A DNA stretch of 64,000 bases, from assembly GCF_900100865.1 (NCBI RefSeq), contig NZ_LT627734.1, forward strand, positions 744,001 to 808,000. The letters are read 5' to 3'. The position numbers and the translations under genes were made by a program. Under the pieces are notes generated by a model. It searched no databases. It was not told the origin of the DNA and saw only the letters and a list, made by a program, of their open reading frames with translations. The stretch's first letter is position 1; every line of letters begins with the position of its first letter. Below are positions 43,296 through 53,438 of this stretch, piece after piece. The DNA is from Candidatus Aquiluna sp. UB-MaderosW2red. GTDB lineage: Bacteria; Actinomycetota; Actinomycetes; Actinomycetales; Microbacteriaceae.

Positions 43296-44492
43296 GTGGC
43301 AAATCAAATCAATCCCCCAAGAGGCATGCGCGATTTTTTGCCACAGGAAAAATCCATGCGCGAGGCAATGTTGGCAAAGATTCGCTCTCTTTATGTTTCG
43401 CTTGGCTTTCAGGAAATCGAGACTCCGGCGCTTGAGGAGCTTGAGAGGCTGAGCTCGGGCCAAGGAGGAGACAACGAAAAACTTGTTTTCAAGGTCCAGA
43501 AACGCGGTCAAGAGTTCGAATCAGCACTAGCTCAAAATCAAGAACTCGCAGATCTTGGCTTGAGGTTCGACCTGACAGTTCCGCTCACAAGGTTTTACGC
43601 CAGCCATCACTCGAAATTGCCAAAGGTTTTCAAAGCGATTCAAATCGGTCCGGTCTGGCGAGCGGAACGACCGCAAAAAGGTCGTTACCGCCAGTTCATG
43701 CAGTGTGATATCGACATCGTTGGCGATCCTAGCCACCTCGCCGAACTCGAACTTCTGAGCGCGGCACTTAGCGCACTGGCAGCGCTTGGGCTCAAAGAAG
43801 CCACAATTCGCGTGAATCACAGAGAGTTATTGACCAATAACATCTTGAGCTTAGGAATCTCAGCACAGGACGCCCTTAGTGCAATGATTAGCATCGACAA
43901 GCTTGACAAAATTGGGATTGCCGGAGTGGCGAATGAGCTCGGCGATAAGTTTGGCGCCGAGGTTTCTCAAAGAGCGACCCTTTGGCTTTCGGACATCGAT
44001 CAAGCCGCAATTCCCGAGCTGCTAGCGCCACTATTTGAGGGACTGGCCGGTCACGCGAGACTGCGGTTTGATCCCAGCTTGGTTCGAGGTATGGGCTACT
44101 ACACCGGCAGCATATTTGAAATAGAGCACCCCGAGTCTGGCTCCTCAATTGGTGGCGGTGGGCGTTACGACTCGATGGTGGGTAAATATCTTGGTGTTGA
44201 TGTCCCCGCGGTGGGCATATCTTTGGGTATTGAGCGGATTATGGAGCTAGTCGCGCCCTTAGAGTCGAAAACCAATGCTGTGGTGCTCCTGATTCCCAGT
44301 CCACAATTCGCGCTAGCCGCTCTCAAATTGCAAGCTCAAGGGGTAGCTTCGGGCTATCGGGTGCGAATAGAGCTGAGGCAAAAAAACCTCAAGACTCAGC
44401 TTGATGACATGCAAAGCCAGGGCTTTGAGTTTTTTGCAGAGCTGACACTGGAGGCTAGCTTCAGCGAGCTAAACCTTAAAGCACTCGGCTAA
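43296..44492 (+). CDS. hisS: Histidyl-tRNA synthetase
   Basis: Class II synthetase, 398 residues. Motif 1 region follows PPRGMRDFLPQEKSMREAM; motif 2 is QIGPVWRAERPQKGRYRQFMQ (given as QIGPVWRAERPQ and GRYRQFMQCDID); the HisA motifs are VRGMGYYTG and GGGGRYDSMV. The C-terminal anticodon domain is a little short. GTG 43296 gives the expected ANQINPPRGMRDF; an upstream GTG at 43260 adds 12 unlikely residues. Neither has a clear ribosome-binding site, so a short-leader transcript is possible. Confidence 0.93.
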   Translation: MANQINPPRGMRDFLPQEKSMREAMLAKIRSLYVSLGFQEIETPALEELERLSSGQGGDNEKLVFKVQKRGQEFESALAQNQELADLGLRFDLTVPLTRFYASHHSKLPKVFKAIQIGPVWRAERPQKGRYRQFMQCDIDIVGDPSHLAELELLSAALSALAALGLKEATIRVNHRELLTNNILSLGISAQDALSAMISIDKLDKIGIAGVANELGDKFGAEVSQRATLWLSDIDQAAIPELLAPLFEGLAGHARLRFDPSLVRGMGYYTGSIFEIEHPESGSSIGGGGRYDSMVGKYLGVDVPAVGISLGIERIMELVAPLESKTNAVVLLIPSPQFALAALKLQAQGVASGYRVRIELRQKNLKTQLDDMQSQGFEFFAELTLEASFSELNLKALG

Positions 44493-44584
44493 CTCGCTAA
44501 GCTTTCAAGCGAATACAGCGAAGTTTTCTGGCCACCTGCCAACTTTTTTATAACTGCGATCACAATTACGCAAAATCAAAATAA

Positions 44585-45880
<1,296 letters not shown>

Positions 45881-45890
45881 TTCAGAGTCT

Positions 45891-45928
45891 GTTTGCTTGG
45901 GTGAGGCAGTTGCCTCACCCAAGCAAAC
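45891..45928. repeat. Perfect 18-bp inverted repeat after eno
   Basis: The arms at 45891-45908 and 45911-45928 are exact reverse complements with a two-base loop; the core is CTTGGGTGAGGCA. It lies 10 bp after the eno stop and 20 bp before the next start. There is no T-tract, so it may attenuate or stabilise the eno mRNA rather than be a classical terminator. Confidence 0.8.
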
Positions 45929-45948
45929 TCATTTAAGATTGTGTGGTT

Positions 45949-46491
45949 ATGGCGCGTGAAAATCTAAATCGCGAACCCAAGGTTCCGGTTCCACTTTCCC
46001 AGGGCAAGATCCTGGTCAGGATGCTGCGCCTAAATTCAATCAGCTTCAGCTTGATAGCGGTGGTCGTGCTGGGTACCATTTTGATCTCACAGGACGTTCA
46101 GTTGTTTTTGAATCAAAGGCGTCAGATTGCCGACATGGAGGTCAGTATCCAGTTGGCCAAAGATGACGTCAGCGAGATGCAAGCCGAAAGAGATCGCTGG
46201 CAAGATCCGGTTTACATTCGTTCCCAAGCTCGAGATCGGCTTTATTACGTGTTGCCAGGTGAGGTTAGCTATTTGGTTATGGATGCCGAGGGCATGGACT
46301 TCTCTGACACCTCAGGCACTTTAGGCGCGAAGCTTGCCCAAAAGCGCAACGCCGATGTTATTAGCCTTGAGGTCGCCGCAGCCTCTGAGAATTGGGTGGA
46401 TTCCTTGATTGAATCGGTCTTGGTAGCTGCACTGGATCAGCCGGCGGAAGCCGAATCTAAAACCGATTCTGATAAAGAGTCTGGAAAATAG
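45949..46491 (+). CDS. Septum formation initiator family protein (FtsB/DivIC-like)
   Basis: A single-pass divisome protein of 180 residues. Cytoplasmic N-terminus, membrane helix (about residues 30-50: NSISFSLIAVVVLGTILI), coiled coil (QRRQIADMEVSIQLAKDDVSE) and the conserved DPVYIRSQARDRLYYVLPGE block. An acidic C-terminal tail is longer than in E. coli FtsB. Position between eno and DUF501 is the actinobacterial norm. The ATG at 45949 is the best of several nearby starts. Confidence 0.92.
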   Translation: MARENLNREPKVPVPLSQGKILVRMLRLNSISFSLIAVVVLGTILISQDVQLFLNQRRQIADMEVSIQLAKDDVSEMQAERDRWQDPVYIRSQARDRLYYVLPGEVSYLVMDAEGMDFSDTSGTLGAKLAQKRNADVISLEVAAASENWVDSLIESVLVAALDQPAEAESKTDSDKESGK

Positions 46492-46973
46492 TGGCTGAAG
46501 TCAGTCAGGCAGACATAGCAGAAGTGTCAAGGCAACTGGGAAGGCCAGCCCGAGACATACTCGAGATAGCAGCGCGGTGTGTTTGCGGCAGGCCACTGGT
46601 GGTCAAGACAAAACCGCGGCTCGAGAATGGAACTCCATTTCCCACTCTTTATTATTTGACTCAGCAGGCTGCCACCGCGGCGGCATCGACCTTAGAGACC
46701 TCGGGTTTTATGGTGGAGCTGCAGGATCTTTTGTTGGATCAAGAAATAGCGGCGCAGTATCTATTGGCACATCAGGAGTACTTGCGCGAGCGCGAGGAAA
46801 TCGAACTGGTGGAGGAGATTGTGGATTTTTCGGCCGGCGGTATGCCGGTCCGAGTGAAGTGCCTACACGCCTTAATTGGCCACTCGCTAGCCAAGGGCCC
46901 AGGCGTGAACCCCATGGGTGATAGGGCGCTGGAAAGACTCAGTTGGTCTCCCACGGTCTGCTCTTGCGTTTAG
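46491..46973 (+). CDS. DUF501 family protein
   Basis: A 160-residue actinobacterial protein with the DUF501 pattern: QLGRPARDILEIAARCVCGRP (Cys-x-Cys), FPTLYYLT, and the C-terminal VKCLHALIGHSLAKGPGVNP with a final SWSPTVCSC. The Cys and His residues suggest a metal site. GTG start overlapping the previous stop; its end overlaps the subtilase gene. Function unknown. In relatives the ppx exopolyphosphatase gene usually follows. Confidence 0.9.
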   Translation: MAEVSQADIAEVSRQLGRPARDILEIAARCVCGRPLVVKTKPRLENGTPFPTLYYLTQQAATAAASTLETSGFMVELQDLLLDQEIAAQYLLAHQEYLREREEIELVEEIVDFSAGGMPVRVKCLHALIGHSLAKGPGVNPMGDRALERLSWSPTVCSCV

Positions 46974-48151
46974 CCACGCTCTTACTGATTCCAATTTTTT
47001 TGTCGCCAACAAACTGGTGGCTTGACGACTATGGATTTGATTCGATAACTGAGCTTGATGGCAGTGGAATCAAGGTGGCGGTGATTGATACTGGCATCGA
47101 TGATTCGCACCCAGATCTAATCGGCACAGTGGTGGGCGGGGTTGATTTTTCTGGAGTCGGAACGCCAGATGGCACGACCCCGGTCGGAAGCAGTGCTTTT
47201 CACGGAAGCATGGTGGCGTCTTTGATAGCCGGCCAGGGCAGGCTGGGAGTGTTGGGAATTGCACCGCGGGCCGAGCTGCTATCGATCTCTATTGGCCTCG
47301 GTGTCCCGGGCGCCAACACCGACCAACAGATTGCGAATGGCATCATTTGGGCGGTGGACCAGGGCGCTCAGGTTATCAATCTTTCGCTGAGTAGAAACTC
47401 CATGAATTGGCCCATAAGTTGGGATAGGGCATTCAGTTACGCGTTTCAGAATGATGTGGTGATTATTGCCGCCAGCGGCAATCGGAGCGAGGATAACTCT
47501 CGGCCTACCGCTCCGGCAACTATCCCCGGAGTTATTTCTGTTGCCGGGGTTTCTCGGGAAAAGCTGGGCTCAACATCGGCCGCAACCCAGGGAATATCGG
47601 TGACAATTACTGCCCCCGGGGAGGATTTGGCGGGAGCCTTCCCGAAAGATCAGGTGCGCTTATTTTCGGGTTCGAGTGCCGCAGCCCCGATTGTCAGCGG
47701 TTTGGTTGCTCTCATGAGGCAGGCGGACCCAAAAGCCACTGCGAACGACATTATCCAGCGGCTTATTGGCAGTGCGGAGGATCTTGGTGAACCGGGCTTC
47801 GATGCAATTTACGGTTTCGGTCTGATTAATCCTTTAGGAGCGGTTCAATCGGAACTAGTTTCCGACTCTAACCCCTTGGGCTCCTTGGATAAGTGGGTTG
47901 AGCTTTATCGCCCCGAGCTCATGGAGCCGGAGCCCGGTGCCAATCAGCTGTTGCAAGAACCAAAAGCCCCGGAAAAACTGTTGGATCAGGTTGCTGAATT
48001 ACCCCCAACCGATGAGCCTGGTTCTGAGCGGGATGACCTTTGGGGCTTTATATCCGCCTCAAATCCGCTACTGTATTGGTTGTTAGCTCCCCTGGCGCCG
48101 TTGCTGTGGCTTTTATTGCGCAATTGGCGTAAGAAGGCCCCACGCGGCTAA
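46943..48151 (+). CDS. Subtilisin-like (S8) serine protease, membrane-anchored
   Basis: A 402-residue exported protease. A signal segment (LLLRLATLLLIPIFL) is followed by a catalytic domain with Asp in VAVIDTGID (about residue 49), His in HGSMVASLIAG (about residue 85) and Ser in SGSSAAAPIVSG (about residue 243). A Pro/Glu-rich linker leads to a C-terminal membrane helix (LLYWLLAPLAPLLWLLL) and a basic stop-transfer tail, as in mycosins. There is no type VII secretion locus here. The start could be TTG 46943 or TTG 46964, both inside DUF501. Confidence 0.9.
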   Translation: MVSHGLLLRLATLLLIPIFLSPTNWWLDDYGFDSITELDGSGIKVAVIDTGIDDSHPDLIGTVVGGVDFSGVGTPDGTTPVGSSAFHGSMVASLIAGQGRLGVLGIAPRAELLSISIGLGVPGANTDQQIANGIIWAVDQGAQVINLSLSRNSMNWPISWDRAFSYAFQNDVVIIAASGNRSEDNSRPTAPATIPGVISVAGVSREKLGSTSAATQGISVTITAPGEDLAGAFPKDQVRLFSGSSAAAPIVSGLVALMRQADPKATANDIIQRLIGSAEDLGEPGFDAIYGFGLINPLGAVQSELVSDSNPLGSLDKWVELYRPELMEPEPGANQLLQEPKAPEKLLDQVAELPPTDEPGSERDDLWGFISASNPLLYWLLAPLAPLLWLLLRNWRKKAPRG

Positions 48152-48178
48152 TCGATAAGACAAAGGTAATTCGCCAAC

Positions 48179-49570
48179 ATGACAGTAGCGACCTCTCAGT
48201 CCAGGATTCCTGAGGCAATAAAAGAGACCATCTTCAATAAAAAAGAGCCACAGCGCATCCTCATCATTGGTGGTGGTTATGCCGGCTTCTACGCAGCTTG
48301 GAAGCTAGAGAAGATTCTGAGAAAGGGCGAAGCAGAGGTAACGCTGGTCGACCCGCTTCCGTATATGACTTATCAACCCTTTTTACCAGAGGTTGCGGCT
48401 GGCTCGATTGAGCCAAGACACGTTGTGGTGAATCACCGCAGCCACCTAAAAAAGACAAACTTGTTGTCCGGCAAAATGCTGAAGGTGAATCACAAGCTTC
48501 GCAAGGCAACCATCGAGATAGATGGCGGCAAGTCGATTGTCTTGAAATACGACCAAGTCATCATGACGGCCGGGGCCGTCACTCGAACCTTCCCAATCAA
48601 GGGCATCGCCGAAGAGGCGATTGGCATGAAGACCATTGAAGAAGCGGTGGAAGTCAGGAATCGACTCGTCGGCAACTTCGAGCGAGCAGCAGCGCTTCCC
48701 ATGGGGCCAGTGCGTGAAAGACTCTTGACCACCGTGGTGGTTGGCGGTGGCTTTGCCGGAATCGAGACTTTCGCCGAGCTTCATAGCGCAGCGGTTCACT
48801 TGCTGCGCAGTTTTCCAGAAATTAAGTTTGAAGAAGTTAATTTTCACTTGATTGAGGCAATGGGCAGAATCATGCCCGAGGTCTCAGAAAAGACCGCTCT
48901 CTGGGTTATCAAAAACATCGAATCCCGCGGGGCCCACATCCACCTAAACACTCAGTTGGAATCGGCCGATAAGGGCATCGTCAAACTCTCAACTGGCGAA
49001 TCTATGGAATCAGATCTCATTATCTGGACCGCCGGAGTTGCAGCTGCACCGGTTGCTAAGAACTGCGATTTCCCATTGGATAACCGAATGCGCATCATGG
49101 CCAATGCCTCCTTGCAGATTGTGGATGGGGACAAGGTCATTCAAAACGCGTGGACCGCCGGCGATGTTTCGGCAGTTCCAGATTTGTCTGGCGGTGGAGT
49201 CGGCGGATTCTGTGTTCCAAACGCTCAGCATGCGGTTCGTCAGGCCAAGCTTTTGGCTAAGAATTTAGTTGCTGATATTCGTGGCGAGGCCCCGAAGCCT
49301 TACATCCACAAAAACTTGGGTGCTGTGGCGGGATTGGGGCTTTATGTTGGGGCCTTTCAGTCCGGGAAAATCGGTGTCACGGGCTTCACCGCTTGGGTCA
49401 TGCACCGCGGTTACCACGGCCTCGCGATGCCGACCTGGGAGCGCAAGATCAGGGTTGTTTCTGGGTGGTTCTGGAACTGGATTTTTGGCCGCGACCTAAC
49501 TTCGATCGAAGCGGTTCGCTCACCTCGATTATTCTTTTCCACATGGGCAACCCGTCCAGCTAAGAAGTAG
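48179..49570 (+). CDS. ndh: Type II NADH dehydrogenase (NDH-2)
   Basis: Single-subunit, non-proton-pumping NADH:quinone oxidoreductase, 463 residues. FAD motif ILIIGGGYAGFYAAWKLEK (about residues 28-46), NADH motif TVVVGGGFAGIETFAEL (about residue 182), and AVPDLSGGGVGGFCVPNAQH near the quinone site. The C-terminal amphipathic region (WERKIRVVSGWFWNWIFG) anchors it to the membrane. It follows the S8 protease by 27 bp and ends at a clear terminator. Confidence 0.94.
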   Translation: MTVATSQSRIPEAIKETIFNKKEPQRILIIGGGYAGFYAAWKLEKILRKGEAEVTLVDPLPYMTYQPFLPEVAAGSIEPRHVVVNHRSHLKKTNLLSGKMLKVNHKLRKATIEIDGGKSIVLKYDQVIMTAGAVTRTFPIKGIAEEAIGMKTIEEAVEVRNRLVGNFERAAALPMGPVRERLLTTVVVGGGFAGIETFAELHSAAVHLLRSFPEIKFEEVNFHLIEAMGRIMPEVSEKTALWVIKNIESRGAHIHLNTQLESADKGIVKLSTGESMESDLIIWTAGVAAAPVAKNCDFPLDNRMRIMANASLQIVDGDKVIQNAWTAGDVSAVPDLSGGGVGGFCVPNAQHAVRQAKLLAKNLVADIRGEAPKPYIHKNLGAVAGLGLYVGAFQSGKIGVTGFTAWVMHRGYHGLAMPTWERKIRVVSGWFWNWIFGRDLTSIEAVRSPRLFFSTWATRPAKK

Positions 49571-49585
49571 CTTTATCAAAACGGG

Positions 49586-49607
49586 GCCCGGGATTTCCCG
49601 GGCTTTT
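49586..49607 (+). terminator. Intrinsic terminator after ndh
   Basis: GCCCGGG and CCCGGGC pair around ATTT, followed by TTTTAGTTTT, directly before tRNA-Leu. Confidence 0.85.
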
Positions 49608-49613
49608 AGTTTT

Positions 49614-49689
49614 GCCCCGATAGCCCAATGGCAGAGGCAGACGACTTAAAATCGTCACAGTGTGGGTTCGAGTCCCACTCGGGGCACCA
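49614..49689 (+). tRNA. tRNA-Leu(TAA), short variable arm
   Basis: Acceptor GCCCCGA/TCGGGGC; D-arm GCC/GGC; anticodon stem GACGA/TCGTC around CTTAAAA with anticodon TAA; variable region only ACAGT; T-arm GTGGG/CCCAC with TTCGAGT; discriminator A and an encoded CCA (49687-49689). UAA means Leu, but canonical leucine tRNAs have a long variable arm, which this lacks. The fold is otherwise complete, so it is a tRNA gene; its charging identity should be tested. Confidence 0.88.
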
Positions 49690-49710
49690 AATTCCTTGTA
49701 TTCTCATGCG

Positions 49711-50631
49711 ATGAACTTTGAGACAGTGGACCCTGAGATTCTTCTAAAACTAAAGCGTTTTCCAAACTTTAGCTTTAGCAGCAAATCGGCTACCAGGGGA
49801 TTTAGATTTCTCTCCTTGGTCACGGCAAAAAGAGTTCGTGTGCCAAAGGGGATTGAGATAAAGAATCATAAAATTGGCAACAAGCACGTCCGAGCAATCC
49901 TGCCTAGCACGCTCAAATCTGATGGGGCAATCATTTGGATTCACGGCGGTGGCATGATTGCCGGCAGGTCCAAGGATGCGGATGCTCTTTTTATCGAGTT
50001 GGCTCAGGAGTTTGGAATCGCGGTCTTTTCTTTGGAATATAGGCTCGCCCCCGAACATCCATATCCAGCCGGCTTGATTGATTGTGAGGTCGGCTATAAG
50101 TGGGTCTGTGCTAACGCCGGAAGGTTCGGTTTTGACCTGAATAAAATTGTGCTCGGAGGCGACTCGGCCGGGGCTGGTCTGGCGGTTAGCTTGAACCTCA
50201 AATTGCTTAGTCAAAAAGACCTGCTGCCACTTGGGCAGCTACTAAAGTATCCGATGCTGGATGATCGAACCGCCATGAACCGAGCACTTGATGACAAGAA
50301 TTTTGTTTGGAATAATTCTTCCAATTACTTTGCCTGGAAGTCGTATCTTGCTGCCGAGCCTGGATCAAAGGGAGATTTTGGCTTCGCAGTCCCTGGAAGA
50401 GTTCAAGACCTCGCTGGCTTGCCAGCCACTTGGATTGGAGTCGGAGATATAGATTTATTTTTTCAAGAGAACTTCAATTTTTTTGAGCGATTAAGCGAAC
50501 AGGGGGTACCGGTGAGCTTCAATAAATATCCAGGGTTCCCACATGCCGGAGAGCTTGTGAACCCGGAGGCCAGGGTTTCCAAGAAAATGGCCATTGATTT
50601 CAAGAGTTGGCTTAGAAATTTACTTGGCTAG
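49711..50631 (+). CDS. Alpha/beta hydrolase, HSL-type esterase
   Basis: A 306-residue esterase/lipase-like enzyme. The oxyanion motif IWIHGGGMIAG (about residue 77), the nucleophile GGDSAGAGLAV (about residue 151), Asp in GVGDIDLFF and His in FPHAGE make the full triad of the hormone-sensitive lipase family. There is no signal peptide, so it is cytosolic. The ATG at 49711 lies 22 bp after the tRNA. Substrate unknown. Confidence 0.9.
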   Translation: MNFETVDPEILLKLKRFPNFSFSSKSATRGFRFLSLVTAKRVRVPKGIEIKNHKIGNKHVRAILPSTLKSDGAIIWIHGGGMIAGRSKDADALFIELAQEFGIAVFSLEYRLAPEHPYPAGLIDCEVGYKWVCANAGRFGFDLNKIVLGGDSAGAGLAVSLNLKLLSQKDLLPLGQLLKYPMLDDRTAMNRALDDKNFVWNNSSNYFAWKSYLAAEPGSKGDFGFAVPGRVQDLAGLPATWIGVGDIDLFFQENFNFFERLSEQGVPVSFNKYPGFPHAGELVNPEARVSKKMAIDFKSWLRNLLG

Positions 50632-50690
50632 TTCTCCAGCCAACTTCCAGTTGGTGCAACTAATCTAAATAGGTTAGAAGAGGGAGATTT

Positions 50691-51260
50691 ATGGATATTG
50701 CATTTTGGATAGTGCTGGGCATCATTGTGGTGACAGTGATTTTCCTATGGGCCACCTATAACCAGCTAGTAACTCTGAAGGTGAGGGTCGACGAAGCCTG
50801 GAGTGACATCACAATACAGCTCAAGCGCCGCGCGGATTTGATTCCCAACCTGATCGAAACCGTGCGCGGATACGCCTCGCATGAAAAAGAGGTGTTTGAA
50901 TCCGTCACCAGGGCGCGCGCCGCGACGGTATCCCCACAAGCCCTCGAGCACCCGGCACAGGCTGCGCAAGCCGAAGGCGAGCTTCAGGGAGCTCTCAAGA
51001 GCCTATTCGCGGTCTCAGAGGCTTACCCGCAATTAGTCGCCTCGGCTAACTTTCTCGAGCTACAGCGCGAGCTAACCGACACTGAGGACAAGGTGATGGC
51101 TTCTAGGAGATTCTTTAACGGTGGCGTGCGCGAGCTGAACATCAAGCTCGAGCAGTTCCCTACCAATTTCTTCGCCCGATCACTGGGCTTTATCGCACGC
51201 GAATTCTTCGATGTTGAAGACGTAGCGGCAATTCAAAATCCACCGCAGGTTAGTTTTTAG
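50691..51260 (+). CDS. LemA family membrane protein
   Basis: A 189-residue protein: one N-terminal membrane helix (about residues 2-22) then a helical-bundle domain with LKVRVDEAWSDITIQLKRRADLIPNL and ANFLELQRELTDTEDKVMASRRFFN (as two blocks). The partner protease gene htpX follows 8 bp later, the usual lemA-htpX pair. RBS AGAGGGAGATTT. Role in membrane-protein quality control or cell-envelope maintenance is inferred from the pair. Confidence 0.94.
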   Translation: MDIAFWIVLGIIVVTVIFLWATYNQLVTLKVRVDEAWSDITIQLKRRADLIPNLIETVRGYASHEKEVFESVTRARAATVSPQALEHPAQAAQAEGELQGALKSLFAVSEAYPQLVASANFLELQRELTDTEDKVMASRRFFNGGVRELNIKLEQFPTNFFARSLGFIAREFFDVEDVAAIQNPPQVSF

Positions 51261-51268
51261 GGGAACTC

Positions 51269-52156
51269 TTGTATTCGGCAATAGCTGCCAATAAACGCAA
51301 CACCGTATTTATAGTTGCGGGCTTCGTGATTATTTTGGGAGCAATCTCCTGGTTCTTTGGGCAAGCAACTGGAAACGGTTCCTCGGCAATTTGGATAATC
51401 GCTTTCATTTTTGGCTACGCAATCTTTCAGTATTACGCGGCTTCATCGATAGCGATTGGGCTCAGCGGCGCCAAGCAGATCCAAAAAAGTGACAACCCGC
51501 GGCTCTGGAATATTGTCGAAAATCTTTCCATCTCGCAGGGCATGCCAATGCCCAAGGTTTATCTCATCAACGACCCAGCGCCGAATGCCTTCGCCAGCGG
51601 AAGGGACCCCAAGCACGCCATCGTTGCCAGCACCACGGGCTTATTGGAGATTATGGATGACGCTGAGCTGGAGGGCGTCATGGCCCACGAGCTCGCCCAC
51701 GTCAAAAACTACGATATTCGGGTCTCAACGATTGTTTTCGGACTAATCTCGGCGGTTGGCATTTTGGCGGATATGGCAATTCGGATGGCGTTTTTCTCCT
51801 CGCACTCCAGGGGCAAGAATTCCGGACAGCTCGGACTCATCCTGATTTTATTGGGCGTCATTGGCTGGATAATAGCCGCGCTAATCGGGCCGCTGGTCTC
51901 AGCCGCGGTTTCGCGACAGCGAGAATATTTGGCTGATGCTTCTGGTATTGAGATGACCCGTTTCCCCGATGGGTTGGCCTCAGCTCTGAAAAAACTTGGC
52001 GAATATGGCCAGCCAATGCGCCGGGCGTCGCCTTCGATGTCGCACATGTACATCAATGATCCAGTGAAGCCCTCATTGGCACAGCGGGCCTTTTCAACCC
52101 ATCCGCCAATTTCTAAGCGAATCGAAAGACTCGGGGCGATCGGAACCAGCTTCTAA
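51269..52156 (+). CDS. htpX: HtpX-type zinc metalloprotease
   Basis: Membrane M48 peptidase, 295 residues, degrading misfolded membrane proteins. Two N-terminal helices (about residues 12-55), zinc site VMAHELAHVKN (about residue 135) and the third ligand Glu in REYLADASG (about residue 214), plus a helix pair at about 150-205. TTG start after GGGGAAC. Co-transcribed with lemA. Confidence 0.95.
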   Translation: MYSAIAANKRNTVFIVAGFVIILGAISWFFGQATGNGSSAIWIIAFIFGYAIFQYYAASSIAIGLSGAKQIQKSDNPRLWNIVENLSISQGMPMPKVYLINDPAPNAFASGRDPKHAIVASTTGLLEIMDDAELEGVMAHELAHVKNYDIRVSTIVFGLISAVGILADMAIRMAFFSSHSRGKNSGQLGLILILLGVIGWIIAALIGPLVSAAVSRQREYLADASGIEMTRFPDGLASALKKLGEYGQPMRRASPSMSHMYINDPVKPSLAQRAFSTHPPISKRIERLGAIGTSF

Positions 52157-52202
52157 ATCACTAGACTTTTCAAGAGTTTTAGTTTGAGATTGAAGGTTTC
52201 TA

Positions 52203-53438
52203 ATGCCCACAAGTGACTTACCCACCCTGAAAGAATTTGATGCGGCCTGGGAGCGGGTTTCAAAAGTCGCAATGAAGACCCCGATTCTTGAGAGCAACTG
52301 GCTTTCGGATCTCACCGGAGAGCCGGTCTTTTTCAAGTGCGAAAACCTGCAGAGAACGGGTGCCTATAAAATTCGCGGCGCCTACAACATGATTTCAAGG
52401 CTTTCTGAAGAAGAAAGAGCCCGCGGGGTGGTGGCAGCATCGGCTGGGAACCACGCCCAGGGAGTGGCGCTTGCGGCCAGGCTGTTGGGTATTAAGGCAA
52501 CGATTTTTATGCCCATCGGAGCGTCTTTGCCGAAGTACCAAGCGACCATCGGTTATGGGGCAAACGTTGTGCTCACCGGCGCTATTTTCGATGACACCCT
52601 TGTTGCCGCAAAGGAGTTCACTAATTCCACCGGAGCGGTCTTCGTGCCGCCTTTTGATCATCGCGATATTGTTATCGGGCAGGGCACGGTTGCTCTCGAG
52701 ATTTTTAATCAATTACCCGAGGTTGACAACATCGTGGTGTGTCTTGGAGGGGGAGGTTTGGCGGCCGGAGTGGCGCTTGCCGCCAAGCTAAAGGCCGAAT
52801 CACTCGGCAGAAAAGTTAGGGTCTACGCTGTGCAGTCTGAGATGGCCGCCTCCTACCCGCCCTCGCTAGCTGCTGGGGAGCCCACCGCAATTGAAGTCAG
52901 GCCGACCATCGCAGATGGAATTGCCGTTGCTAAACCTGGCGCCTACACCTTTGGAATAGTTAGGGATTATGTCGACCAAATCGTGACGGTGTCTGAAGAT
53001 GAGATGGCCAAGGCGATGCTTGCGGTGATGGAAAGAAGCAAGCTGGTGGTTGAAGCAGGGGGAGTAGTTGGGGCCGCTGCCCTGATGGCTGCCAAATTGG
53101 AACTTCAGGGCACCACCTGTGTGATTATCTCGGGTGGAAATATCGATCCGCTATTACTTCAGAAGGTCATCGGACACGGTTTGGCTGCCTCTGATCGCTA
53201 CACAAACATTTCGGTGATGCTGCCAGATAGGCCGGGGCAGTTGGTGAAGACCGCCCAGGCGGTAGCTTCGGCTCAGGCCAATGTGGTGGAGGTGCTCCAC
53301 ACTCGCCATGGCAACGGTTTTCAAATCAGCGAGGTTGAGTTGCGCTTAGCGGTTGAGACTCGGGGCAAGGAACATCGCGATGAGGTACTGCAGGCCTTAG
53401 AAGAAGCTGGGCTTAGACCGTCTATGGATAAAGACTAG
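52203..53438 (+). CDS. ilvA: Threonine ammonia-lyase
   Basis: PLP enzyme converting threonine to 2-oxobutyrate, the first step to isoleucine; 411 residues. PLP Lys in RTGAYKIRGAYNM (about residue 55), ASAGNHAQGVA, the glycine-rich phosphate loop CLGGGGLAAGVALA, and a C-terminal ACT-like domain (ISVMLPDRPGQLVKTAQAV, about residues 338-410). One ACT domain only, so it is the shorter, catabolic-like type. It overlaps greA by four bases at convergent stops. Confidence 0.93.
   Translation: MPTSDLPTLKEFDAAWERVSKVAMKTPILESNWLSDLTGEPVFFKCENLQRTGAYKIRGAYNMISRLSEEERARGVVAASAGNHAQGVALAARLLGIKATIFMPIGASLPKYQATIGYGANVVLTGAIFDDTLVAAKEFTNSTGAVFVPPFDHRDIVIGQGTVALEIFNQLPEVDNIVVCLGGGGLAAGVALAAKLKAESLGRKVRVYAVQSEMAASYPPSLAAGEPTAIEVRPTIADGIAVAKPGAYTFGIVRDYVDQIVTVSEDEMAKAMLAVMERSKLVVEAGGVVGAAALMAAKLELQGTTCVIISGGNIDPLLLQKVIGHGLAASDRYTNISVMLPDRPGQLVKTAQAVASAQANVVEVLHTRHGNGFQISEVELRLAVETRGKEHRDEVLQALEEAGLRPSMDKD

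Noticed and set aside
46577-46921. Alternative plus-strand frame inside the DUF501 gene
   Set aside because: DUF501 is a clear family match in the main frame; the alternative has no start signal or domain.
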